Assembly: GCA_036250225.1 (NCBI GenBank)
Contig: JAPZLL010000049.1
Coordinates: forward strand, 1-64,000
DNA: 64,000 nucleotides
Reading direction: 5' to 3'
Source of the DNA: Cercophora sp. LCS_1
Taxonomy: Eukaryota > Ascomycota > Sordariomycetes > Sordariales > Lasiosphaeriaceae
The position numbers were made by a program, and so were the translations under genes. Position 1 is the stretch's first letter. Every line of letters starts with the position of its first letter. Below the pieces are notes generated by a model, which was not told the DNA's origin, did no database searches, and was given only the letters and a program-made list of their open reading frames with translations. Of the stretch, positions 22,131 to 32,174 are shown one piece after another.

Positions 22131-23705
22131 ATGGGCTCCGATCCTCAGTACGCAAAGTGGCCGCTCCTGCCGCTGGCCCAGCATGTGTTTACTCTCACAA
22201 ACTCGTACGCCGCTCGATCCGCGCAGCAACAGGCTGCCAAGAACCTCCAAGATGCAATCAGCGAGCACAAGATGGCGCCGCTGTATCGGTATCTCGCACA
22301 TCCGATTGAGGGAATCCTCAACGCTGTCGGCGAAGGGTCTGCAGGCGCCGCAGGCAAGCCTCTTAGCAGGAAGAGCAGTGCTGTGGGCATGATTGCGTCC
22401 AAGAGCGCGGCGTCGAGCATACACCTCCCCTGGGACGAGGCTGTGCACCAGTCACTGCAGGCTGACAACGACCGGGAACTAGAGGAGATCCAAAAAGAGG
22501 AGGATGAAGCGGTGGAGAAGGCTGGCGACATTGAAGTCCAGGCCGCTCGAGGAAAGAGAGCCGAGTTCTATGCCCGGATCGGCGACAAGGTTCGTAGCCA
22601 AGCGCACTGCATTCACCTGTCACTAACACTATATTTTTCAGGACAAAGCTATTGCGGCTTACGAGGACGTGTTCGAGAAAACAGGTATTCTTGGGAATAA
22701 GATCGACCTTGTCCTAGCCATTATTCGCATGGGCCTCTTTTACGGGGATAAGCAGCTCGTGAAGAAGCACGTCGAGCGGGCCAAGACACTGGTTGAGAGC
22801 GGCGGCGATTGGGACCGACGCAATCGCCTCAAGGCGTACGAGGGTCTTTATCTCCTGACGGTGCGCAGCTACAACCTTGCTGCTCCCCTTCTCCTGGACA
22901 GCTTGTCCACCTTCACCTCGTACGAACTCTGCACTTACTCCAACTTGGTCGTTTACTCTGTCCTTGCCGGCTCCGTCTCCCTCAAGCGCGTTGATTTCAA
23001 GTCGAAGGTTGTGGACGCCCCAGAGATCAAGGCCATTCTTGGCGATGGCGAGGACAAGCTGCTCGCCCTCTCCGGCGCTCTCTCTGCCGGGCCCGGTGCT
23101 GATGTAGGGACTCAGGATGCTAAATCCGCCCCGGCTGCGGCAAAGACCACCGCAGTCAACCTTACAACCCTCGGCAGCAGCACTGAGCAGCCCGAGGCTG
23201 AGATGGCGGTTGACTTCAGCCCCCTTGCCCAGCTGGTGAGCAGCTTATACAATGGCCGATACAAGCTATTTTTCCAGGCCCTCGCACTTGTCGAGGAGCA
23301 GTTCCTTACTCAAGACCGCTACCTCCACGAGCACAAGAACTGGTTTGTCCGCGAGATGCGCCTGCGCGCGTATCAGCAACTGCTTCAGAGCTACCGCGTC
23401 GTGGGGCTGGATAGCATGGCCAACGACTTTGGCGTCACGGTAGACTTCTTGGACCGGTGAGTCTAGATTCTCAAAGCATGTTGAACGATTGCTAACAACT
23501 TTGAAGCGACCTCGCCAAGTTTATCGCTGGTGGCCGCATTCCTTGCACCATTGACCGCGTCACAGGCCGAGGTGTGATTGAGACCAACAGGCCAGACGAC
23601 AAGAACAAACAGTACCAGGATGTTGTTCGCCAGGGCGACCAGCTTATTACCAAGTTGCAGAAGTATGGACAGGCGGTTCGGTTGAGAGGGAGTGAGAGGG
23701 CGTAG
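22131..23705 (+). CDS. rpn7: 26S proteasome regulatory subunit Rpn7
   Basis: Coding sequence join(22131..22589,22642..23456,23507..23705), 490 aa. It is a lid subunit of the 19S regulatory particle and helps assemble Rpn11, Rpn3 and the other PCI subunits. Intron 1 (22590-22641) joins YARIGDK to DKAIAAYEDVFEKTG. Intron 2 (23457-23506) joins VDFLDR to DLAKFIAGGRIPC. Helical repeats run from about 20 to 300. A PCI domain occupies about 290-450 (LVSSLYNGRYKLFFQALAL ... MRLRAYQQLLQSYRVV). The C-terminal IDRVTGRGVIETNRPDDKNK is characteristic of the family. The protein is longer than yeast Rpn7 because of a Ser/Ala-rich insertion near 65-95 and a loop near 320-345. The start is the ATG in context ACCATGG. 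Confidence 0.95.
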
Positions 23706-24239
23706 ACACCAGGTAGAAGAATGTGCCAGTAGCAATCAATGTATGATACCTGCCTAAGTCACCTAGAATAGAGGGCAGACGAAAACTAAGACGCTCAGGA
23801 CTGAGACAAACTCTTTGGGTTTATTTCAAATGAAGGGATTCCCTTCCACTGCAGCTATGGTAGTGAGTATCTATGAGTGAAACTACGAAAGGCCCATTTT
23901 GTTTACCATTCCCCAGCCGTTTCCCGCCCTGTAGTTCTACCTCATCTTCATGTAAGCAACCCGTGTTCCCTCAAATTGACGCCATGCAATGCATGCGTCC
24001 CACGTTCATAATGCCAACAAAAAACAAAGTTGACAAAACCAGCCAAAGTGGCCGCAGGGTAATGTATCCAGCGCTTTCAAAACTGACAGCCTTCCTCATC
24101 AAACCCAGAATAACATCAGGGACATCATGTGCTTGCTTCTCGCGCTGTGCCCCGAGTGTGAGGCGTGGTAAGAAAACTGGCTCTCTGTTTGCCGTAAAAA
24201 AGACATGCTCATCATGGCTTCAGGGCGAGATTGATCCCT
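23706..24239. other. Intergenic, convergent 3' ends
   Basis: About 530 bp between convergent rpn7 and the alanine aminotransferase gene. No gene was recognised. Confidence 0.5.
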
Positions 24240-25750
24240 TCAGCGGTATTTGTCCATGAACTCGCTGTGGAACTTGATGATGCTCCCGACCCACTCCGTA
24301 CCGGGAGCAAGGAAGGTGGTGCGGAAGTGCAGGCTACCATCCTTTTGGCCGAAGCCCGAGCCGGGAACGACGCAGACACCCGTGGCCTCGAGCAGGCGCA
24401 TGCAGTAGAACTCATCAGGAGTGCGGCCTTCCGCAGCGGCAGCTTCGGCAGCCTTGGGTGAGAGGTTGATGGTGGGGAAGAGGTACATGCTGCCTTGCGG
24501 CTCGCCGCACTCTACACCCTCCATCTGTTCGAATGCCTTGTGCAGAGCATAGGCACGCTCGCGGAGTCCGCCGTAGATGGCGTCGTATTCTTTCTTGTAC
24601 AACTCGTAACTTGGCTGGCCGGGCTGGGGTGGGTTGACCATGAGGTCGACGAGACACTGGCCGATAACAGGTGCGCAGAGCATGATGCTGACGAACTTGT
24701 AGATTTCGGCCTGCACCTCGGGGTCGAAGCCGACAAGCTCGAAGTAGCCACCTCTGTGACCACACTCGCCGACCATGCCCTTGGAAACCGAATGCAGTGA
24801 TGCCAACTCGACGTTGTCATAGGCACCTGGTTGTTCTTTCTGCATCTGGCGGAGCATGCGCTTGAAGCTGATGAACTCGCCGATGAAGACATTGGTTTGG
24901 TACACTTCGTCAGCGAGAAGTACTAGGCGCTCCTGGCGCGCAAACTCGATCACGGAGCGGATGTCTTCTTCTGAAAGGGAGGCACCTGTCGGGTTGCCGG
25001 GGTTAATAATGACAATCGCCCGCACGTCAACGCCGTTCGCCTTGGCCTCCTCGAAGGACTTCTTGATGACGTCTAGGTCGGTGCCCCAGTTCTTGGACTC
25101 GTCCAGGTGGTACGGAACGCATGTGGCGTTCAGGACTGACAAGGAGGCCGTATACAGAGGGTATTGGGGAATGGGGACGAGGATGCCGGACTTCTCGTCC
25201 GCGCAGATGACGTGCAGGAGCGTGTTGACTCCTGATGAGGCGCCGGCAGAAAGGTAGATATCTGATTGCTTGGCAGGAAAGCCATCTCGTCCTGGATGGT
25301 GTTAGATCAGGAGTTGGGTGTCAAACGCCCTGCAGAGTACTTACGTTCCAGGAAGTCGGCAATGCTTTGCCTGATAGCAGGAACGCCGTTGCTGGCACTG
25401 TATGCGCCGACAGAGCCAACTTGCTTGAGAAGCCACCTCGCACGCTCGAGAACATCGGGCTTGTACCCGAGCTGGTTCAGCAGCACATCTTCATGGTTGA
25501 GGAGAGTGGGGTTCTCCAGAACACTGAGGACTTGGCGGAAGAAGGTGATGGGCTTTTGGTCAAGCTGTTGTGGGTTTCCAATGTTGGCCGAGACAACCTG
25601 GGAGAAGGGGAGATCGGTCAGGCCGCCCTGGAGGTAGGCGCGGTACTCCTCTGACTTGACGGCGAGCTCGCCACGGACGGCATATTTGGCTGCCTTCACG
25701 TGGGGGTTGATGTTGTTGATGTTGAGTCGTCTTCCGGCGGTGGACCCCAT
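24240..25750 (-). CDS. Alanine aminotransferase (PLP-dependent)
   Basis: Coding sequence complement(join(24240..25291,25345..25750)), 485 aa. It interconverts alanine plus 2-oxoglutarate with pyruvate plus glutamate. The intron 25292-25344 (GTAAGT, CTAAC, CCAG) joins ADFLER to RDGFPAKQSDIYLSAG. Class I/II aminotransferase features are present: NINPHVKAAKYAVRGELAV near the N-terminus, GASSGV, PQYPLY, INPGNPTGASLS, the PLP-binding Lys in SVSKGMVGECGHRGGY, and GSGFGQKDGSLHFRTTFL. There is no obvious mitochondrial presequence from the ATG at 25750, so a cytosolic form is likely. The frame stays open upstream, so an upstream exon encoding a targeting peptide cannot be excluded. Yeast paralogues are Alt1 (mitochondrial) and Alt2 (cytosolic). 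Confidence 0.92.
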
Positions 25751-27189
25751 TGTGCGAACTTGGTTAAACGGGCGCAACGGTAGTAACGGGCGGGCGAGGC
25801 GTTGAGGACGTTGTTGGGTCGTGATGTTGCGACTCGCGCGACTGTATGGCGGGGTATAAAGAACCGGGGAAGATAGCGGGGCAGCAGAGCGGAGGGCGTC
25901 TACAGCGGCAGGGGTATCGTGTTAGAGAACCGGCTCTTATATACGGAACTGGCCCTTGGAAGTTGCGATGGAACTCTCGGAAGAGAACAGACAGGGTCCA
26001 CGGGAAAGGGGGTATCACGGATGAGGTAATTACAGGCTGTGAGATAGCAACATAAAATATTTGGTCAAGGGCGCGAAGAAATAGGAAAGGACAAGACGAG
26101 GGAAACCGCTCCATCGGCGTGGTTGGCTCTCCGACGCGATAAAATCGGCGCACCTTCCGCGCCCTGCGTGGCCTGACAGCCCATCCTGACCATCGGGCAG
26201 AGCCTAGCTAGGGTCACTACTGCGCAGCGGCCGGGCAAACAAACATGAAGCCGGTCGAAACCAGGGGCTTGTTGCAGCTGGGTCAGGAGACAGGTCTGAC
26301 TCTCCGCCCTCGGCCGAAACCGGGCAGACACAGCTTCGTCCCCAGTGCGTCCCCAGCTATGCGGGAAGAGACTTGGCGGGCAAATGGTGGGAAAAAAAGA
26401 CTCAAGGAAAGAGTAAACCTGCCTCTACAACTCCTTTGAGCGATCAAGCCCGCAGCGCTTTTGAGACCAGGACCTTGGTGCACACCGCATCGCGCAGCCC
26501 GCAGAGCGATTTCCGAGGGAGCCATTTGTTGGCGAATGATGGGAGCCGAAGAGGACGCTGTTGTTGGCGTGGGGCAACCTGGAATCGTTCTGGGCCGGAG
26601 ATCGCGGCGGCTGTCCTTGTCTCTCGTAGATAAAACGCGCAGGTTTATCTCACTGCGAAGATTTTCTCCCTTTTATTGATTTCCCCGGATCTGGGGGCTC
26701 CGAATTCTGGAGGACAGGACGGAAGGCGGTGTGTCAGGGTCGCTCGCTTCCTCAACAAGCCAAGGCCAGCCTGGGAAAAGTCTCGCAGGGTCTAGACTAG
26801 AGGAGCAGACCCCTTCAACCTGGGATGAGTGACATTGCTGAGCCAGGAATAACAGAGAGAACAGATCCAGACAATCAACGGCTGGGTGGGGGAACGGCGC
26901 CGAAGAACGGCAAACGGCTGAAGAGGGCGCACTGGAGCGTCCGAGCTCCTTCCGACGTCGTCAGATCGATGATAAGGCCGCCGAAGTGGTCGGCGAGAAT
27001 GATGGTTTTATTGATACCTGGAGGTCATCAAGGAGCGACCCCAAGGAGCGAACAACAAGAGAAGGTGATGCGGGGTAAATTGGCCTTCAATGTCTTCTGT
27101 CAGCTCCGGTGATGTGAGAGACAGGTATAAAAAGTTCCAAGACAACAGCGAGCAACCTCCAGGGCCTGCATGGAAAGATTATTAACGCA

Positions 27190-27255
27190 TGGAACTCTCT
27201 TCTCTAGAAAATAATTATTTCAAGTAACTATTTAATAAAATAACTATTTAAAATC
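27190..27255. repeat. AT-rich patch with short direct repeat
   Basis: A strongly AT-rich stretch in otherwise GC-balanced DNA. TAACTATTTAA occurs twice (near 27225 and 27240), preceded by TAATTATTT. It could be a worn end of a small element or simply low-complexity sequence; no terminal inverted repeat was found. Confidence 0.45.
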
Positions 27256-27374
27256 TCCTCGAATGTGTCAACTCAGCAGCCAATAGTCCTCTTTTGCGAA
27301 AGTTTGCCCCTGGGATGAAGACGCCCAGGTCAGAGTGTCGATTATTTTGTTCACAAGCAAACAGCATCCGATCC

Positions 27375-27387
27375 AAACCCTAACCCT
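27375..27387. promoter_or_regulatory. Telobox / HomolE-like motif
   Basis: AAACCCTAACCCT lies about 140 bp upstream of the bL33m start codon. It resembles two telomere repeats. Such motifs are bound by Tbf1-type factors in several fungi, and HomolE (ACCCTACCCT-like) occurs in fission yeast ribosomal protein promoters. Function here is inferred from position only. Confidence 0.4.
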
Positions 27388-27525
27388 CGGCCAATACCGC
27401 GCTTGAGCCTCCAAACGGCCTGTGCGCTCGCCAGCAAAGTTGAAGCTCCCGTCGTCGCAATTCATCGTCCTTGATCACAGCAGCTACCGTGGAGGAGGGC
27501 CATAAAGTCCACAAGACCCATCAAG

Positions 27526-27883
27526 ATGGCCTCCAAGAAGAGTAAGTCACACGAATTCTTAGCCCTTTAAGCCGCTGACACCTTTTGTCCAGCCAAGTCC
27601 CGCATCGTCATCGTGCGCCTCGTCTCGATGGCGGCCACCGGCTTCTTCTACACTTTCACACGCCCGAGGACAGCTTCGCCCATGAGCATGCTCAAATACG
27701 ACCCAATTGGTAAGGCTACCACCACCTAAAACCCAGATACGATATCGAAAACCTCAAAAGCCGGTTTGAAGGGTGACCGCAACGAGACATGGCACATCTG
27801 CACGAGGTATGCACAGAACACCAAGCTGACGGGTTTCTCTAGTCCGACGAAAGGTCCTTTTCCTCGAGCAGAAGAAGAGATGA
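27526..27883 (+). CDS. mrpl39: Mitochondrial large ribosomal subunit protein bL33m
   Basis: Coding sequence join(27526..27541,27593..27709,27843..27883), 57 aa. Its exons are 16, 117 and 41 nt, so it is invisible as a single open frame. The spliced protein begins MASKKTKSRIVIVRLVSMAA and ends YDPIVRRKVLFLEQKKR. It matches the bL33 pattern: a basic start, a short beta core with STAASG-like VSMAATGFFY, then KYDPIVRRKVLFLE, as in yeast Mrpl39. Intron 1 (27542-27592) has GTAAGT, a GCTGAC branch and CCAG. Intron 2 (27710-27842) has GTAAGG, GCTGACG and CTAG. Lengths are consistent in phase and the stop is TGA. It is a structural component of the mitoribosome large subunit. Confidence 0.88.
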
Positions 27884-28623
27884 GTTACATGAAATGGGAG
27901 GATATTGTGTGGCGATTGGGCTCCGGCTTGTCGGTTGGGCGTACACATGTGCTCATGGCTCAGTACCCCATGCGAACAATTAGATGGCCCGGGGACAAGA
28001 TGGTAAATGGCAAAGAGCCAACATCTCGCGTCAAAGGGTACGCTGTATAATGCATTTGTACAAAAAGGCCCCTTCCAAGACGGCATGGGTGGCGTTTGGG
28101 TATACTTGGTTCAGTTAGAAATCTCAGGACTATGAGGCTCGGTGTTTGGGCCAATTGGCTCCCTCCGCCTCTCTTGTATCATTGGATTGTGCGGCCAAAA
28201 AGGATCAAGCTTTGCACAGCTGGTGATGTTGCAAAAGAGCACGAGACTCGAATCCGTAAAAGCTCGGATAAGCGCAGGCGATATTGCTATAAGCATCCCG
28301 TGACTAAGCTGGTTACCGACATCGCGCTCCGGAACCAACTTGCGCTGGCGGCACGGGGTTGCGTATCCGGGGCCCGTTTCATTAGAAGCCGCCGCTTAAG
28401 TACCTCGGCAGTTTTTACCCCAGGTGATGGTGACCGAAAACGATGGACACGCTCAAGACCTCAAAACACTCACTCTCGCAATGTGACTTGTCAAGGCGCA
28501 CTCTGACATCGGCTTCTCTTCTTGGCCCGGCCCCAGTGTGCGAGACCGTTGAATGAGTGTCAATTGGGTTCCGTTCATCCATACCTCCCTCCCCCGCTTC
28601 ACAGGCAGGCCTCAGTTGTCAAG
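27884..28623. other. Intergenic, tandem
   Basis: About 740 bp between bL33m (+) and the hydrolase gene (+). It should contain the bL33m 3' UTR and the hydrolase promoter. The last 50 bp before the next start is C/T-rich. No gene was recognised. Confidence 0.5.
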
Positions 28624-30016
28624 ATGTCTTTCCCCTACGACATCAAGGAGCACAAGGTTGAGGCTCAGCACATTCGCGAATACCCTCATGCCACCGCCTA
28701 CTCCCAAGACGAGGTACTCTACCTCGCAGTGAAGCAATACACACCCAAGAACAACCCCTCCCCCAAGGCCGGCGACGTGACCATCATCGCCGCCCACGCC
28801 AATGGCTTCGCCAAAGTCAGTGACCACATACTTCCGCCTTCGCACCAGCCCCTCTAATCCCCATCTCAGGAACTCTACGAGCCTCTCTGGGAGGACCTCC
28901 TCCAGAACCTCAACCAGCGCGGCATCGGCATCCGCGGCATCTGGATCGCCGACGTAGCCTGGCAAGGCCAATCCGGCATCCTAAACGAAAAGAACCTAGG
29001 CAATGACCGTACGAAGTTTCCCACCCAACCCAAGCCCCAATAACTAACAAATTCCTCCCCCTCCAGCCTCATGGAACGACCACTCCCGTGACCTCCTCCA
29101 CCTAATCAACGTCTTCCGCCGCGACATGCCCCGCCCCCTAATCGGCGTAGGCCACTCCTTCGGCGGCTGCATCATTGTCAACCTAGCCATGATGCACCCC
29201 CGCCTCCTCTCCTCGCTGGTCCTCCTGGACCCCGTCCTCTCCCGCTTCAAGCACCGCCCCTCGTACGGCTTCTCCCCGATGAGCAACACGGCCCGCCGCC
29301 GTGACCTCTGGCCCACGCGCGAGAGCGCCGTCTCCTCCTTTGCGCGCTCGCCCTTCTACGCGAGCTGGGACCCGCGCGTGCTCAAGCTCTGGAACCAGTA
29401 CGGCCTTCGCGAGGGACCGACGGAGCTCTATCCCGACGCGAAACCGCCCGCCGTCACGCTCACCACGTCCAAGCACATGGAGTGCTTTACGTATTACCGG
29501 CCGCAGGCGCAAGCGATCGATCCGGTGACGGGCAAGCGGGTTGTGGACAAGAGCTTGTTGGTCGACGCGGACGAGAGCTGGTTGGCGCTGGACCCGGAGA
29601 CGTTTGCGTTTTACAGACCGGAGGCGAGCTTAGTCATGGACAGACTACCGAGTTTGCGGCCGGGCGTCATGTGGATTTTTGGTGAGACGAGCGATGTCAA
29701 CTCGCCCGACGTGAGGCAGGAGAAGTTGCAGTTGACGGGAGTTGGGACTGGAGGGAGTGGAGGCGCGCCCAAGGGACGGGTCAAGGAGGTTACCCTGAAG
29801 GGATATGGACATCTTGTGCCGATGGAGGCGACGGCGAGGTGTGCTGAGATTGCAGCTGGGTTTATCGCGGAGGATTTGGGTGTTTGGAGGGCAGAAGAGA
29901 AGGAATTCAGGGAGGCCTGGGCGAAGAAGACGAAAGAGCAGAAACAGGTTATGGATGATGACTGGTGGAGGTGGATGGGCGGGAAGCAGAAACCAAAGTC
30001 AAAGGGCAAGCTTTGA
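28624..30016 (+). CDS. Alpha/beta hydrolase, MpaH/AKT2-like, with peroxisomal-type C-terminus
   Basis: Coding sequence join(28624..28815,28870..29008,29067..30016), 426 aa. Introns 28816-28869 and 29009-29066 have GT...CAG and a CTAAC branch. The fold shows the lid-preceding HANGFAK, then VGHSFGGCI with the nucleophile Ser in GHSFGG, an acidic residue region, and GYGHLVPME with the likely catalytic His. The family includes Alternaria AKT2 and Penicillium MpaH-type acyl-CoA hydrolases. The protein ends in Gly-Lys-Leu (KSKGKL), a variant PTS1. MpaH' is described as a peroxisomal acyl-CoA hydrolase with such an ending (recalled, not checked). Likely role: acyl-CoA thioesterase or lipase in peroxisomes; the substrate is unknown. 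It converges on HMG-CoA synthase with a 456 bp gap. Confidence 0.82.
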
Positions 30017-30472
30017 GATACATTAAAGTCACGGTTGGTAATGATAGACACCTTGCTATTATAGAAGTCCAATTGATCCATTTCATCATCATGCCACAAT
30101 ATACACACAGACGAATGTGGTATGTGCAAGTCCACTCCCATCCGTCACCATTACCGCCCATGGCTTTCAACCTAAACACCATCTACAAATTGCTTCGGAG
30201 CCCGAGTCGGATGCCTCTGCCACCGCGGCAAGACACCAGAGTGCTCGGGCTCTGACAAAGCAGTGATCATGCAATCGCCCATCTTGCCTGTATGTGTCCC
30301 ATGCGAGAACTCAAGACCACGCCGCAAACGATTCCGCTTTCTATCCGTTGCTCCCCCTTTCAAGCGATGGAATAAGGATATTGCAGAGGAATCCCCCGCT
30401 CTAAACCTGTCCGCTTTTCCGTCTATACGTATATCATCACGGAGTATATATGCTTGGGCCATGTGAGGCCGT
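30017..30472. other. Intergenic, convergent 3' ends
   Basis: 456 bp between the hydrolase stop and the HMG-CoA synthase stop. Both 3' UTRs probably lie here. Nothing else was seen. Confidence 0.5.
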
Positions 30473-32174
30473 CTATGCCTTGACCGAGTAGAAGCGCTTG
30501 AACATGTCGTCAACCTTCTCAAGATAGTAAGTGCCGGGCTCGATGGTGGAAACATCACCCTCGGGTGTGAAATCCTTCTGGAGGTGGGCCTTCTTCCTGA
30601 GGTCGCACATCTAAAGAGTATTAGCTTTTCTTCATCGATCCATCGGATGTGCTCTACTCACAGAGTCATACGTCTCAGGGGGCACCGCGCGGCGGGCAAC
30701 TAAGCGGTTGGGGATATCGAGGACCTGGGAGATCTTCTCGGTGCTGCCGACGACGCGGAAAGAGCAGAAGCTGGCAGCGAGACCGGAGCCGTAGCTGAAG
30801 AGACCGATGCGCTTGCCCTGGAGGCTGGCGCTGTCGATGTGCGAGAGCAAGCTGGCGAGACCGCCCCAGACGCTGCCGCAGTACATGTTGCCGCACATGG
30901 TGGCGACCTGGGTGCCCGGGTTGACGCGCTCCTGGAAGCGCTTCTTGGTGAGAGCCATGAAGGTCTTCTCGACAACCTTGTCGGTCAATGACTTCTTGTA
31001 GTCCATATCGCGGACTTCCGGGGGAACATCAGCGAAAGCGGGGCTCTCGGGGTCGGCAAGGTAGTCGTGGTAGAGAAGACGGGCATACGACTTCTGCACG
31101 AGCTTGCACGTGGGGGCGTGGAAAGCAAGATAGTCGAAGCGGTCCAGGGGGGTCTTGAGGGAACCCTCGGCAGCGACGCCATTGCCGTTGGTATGGCCAT
31201 TGGTGCCATTGGTCTTGGCCTGTAGCTGAGCTTCACGCTTGCAGTAGGCACGGTAGGCCGAGTCGAGGGCCTCGGTGTAGCAGTTGACCGAGTAGTGGCC
31301 ATCGACGTAGGGGTACTCGCTGGTGAGATCGGGCTTGTAGAAGTCGTAAGCGTGCTGCATGTACGAGCCACGGAGACCGGGCTCGATCACAACGGGCGCG
31401 TCAGGGCCGACCAGCAGCGCGACGGCGCCAGCGCCGCCTGTGGGACGCGCATTGCCCTTGGCATAGAGGGCAATGTCACCAGCAACAACAATAGCGTCCC
31501 GACCATCCCAAGCCGAGGACTCAACCCAGTTGACAGCGTTGAAAAGGGCGTTGGTGCCGCCGTAGCAAGCATTGATTGTGTCAACACCCTCAATGTTGGT
31601 GTTGTCGCCAAACAGCTGCATCAACACGGACTTGACCGACTTGGACTTGTCGAGGATGGTCTCGGTGCCGACCTCGAGACGGCCAATTGTGTTGGGGTCG
31701 ATGGCATAGTTCTTGAGGAGCTTGGAGACAACCGTGAGGGCGAAAGAGTAGATGTCTACCGAGGCGGGGTGCCCCGCGCACAATCAGTACCCATGCACGA
31801 GCATCACAAGCGAGAAACCGGGGCCGCGATAACTTGCGAGCCACAAGGCCACGAGGGAAAAGGGGGTTGCAGCTACAACAACAACAACAACAGGAACAAA
31901 CTGACCCTCACGATCGTCACAGAAGCTCATCTTGGTCTGGCCGAGACCAATTGTGTACTTTCCTGTGCTAACACCATCGAACTTTTCGAGCTCGGTTTGC
32001 TCCACATACTGCGTTGACAGCTGTCAGCGATGTCGGCGCACACGCGATGCGGGGCACCACTCGACGAATGCCAAGCGGCGGCAACTCTGCAGAGGGTGGT
32101 TTCGGGCGACGCACCTGACTGGGGAAGTAGATCTCAATGGCCTTGATGCCGATGTTCTGGGGGCGGGTGGCCAT
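30473..32174 (-). CDS. erg13: Hydroxymethylglutaryl-CoA synthase
   Basis: Coding sequence complement(join(30473..30610,30662..31755,31906..32008,32115..32174)), 464 aa. It condenses acetyl-CoA with acetoacetyl-CoA to HMG-CoA in the mevalonate/ergosterol pathway. Exon 1 is MATRPQNIGIKAIEIYFPSQ. Exon 2 carries EQTELEKFDGVSTGKYTIGL. Exon 3 carries CDDREDIYSFALTVVSKLL and the catalytic Cys at about 118 in INACYGGTNALFNAV. Exon 4 is MCDLRKKAHLQKDFTPEGDV and ends FYSVKA. The catalytic-site landmarks FDYLAFHAPTCKLVQKS and GLFSYGSGLAASF are present. A Thr/Asn/Gly-rich insertion (TNGTNGHTNGNG) lies around residues 242-253. Intron 2 contains a CAA trinucleotide run on the plus strand. Length and order are as expected for cytosolic fungal enzymes. 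Confidence 0.95.
31875..31892. repeat. (CAA)n microsatellite in an intron
   Basis: About six CAA units on the plus strand, lying inside the second intron (31756-31905) of the minus-strand HMG-CoA synthase gene, so it is (TTG)n in the transcript. Confidence 0.85.

Larger units (their letters stand above)
25751..27525. other. Long divergent intergenic region
   Basis: About 1.8 kb between the aminotransferase start (-) and the bL33m start (+). It contains a short AT-rich patch with a direct repeat (about 27190-27255) and a telomere-like motif (27375-27387). No protein gene was recognised in it. Confidence 0.5.
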
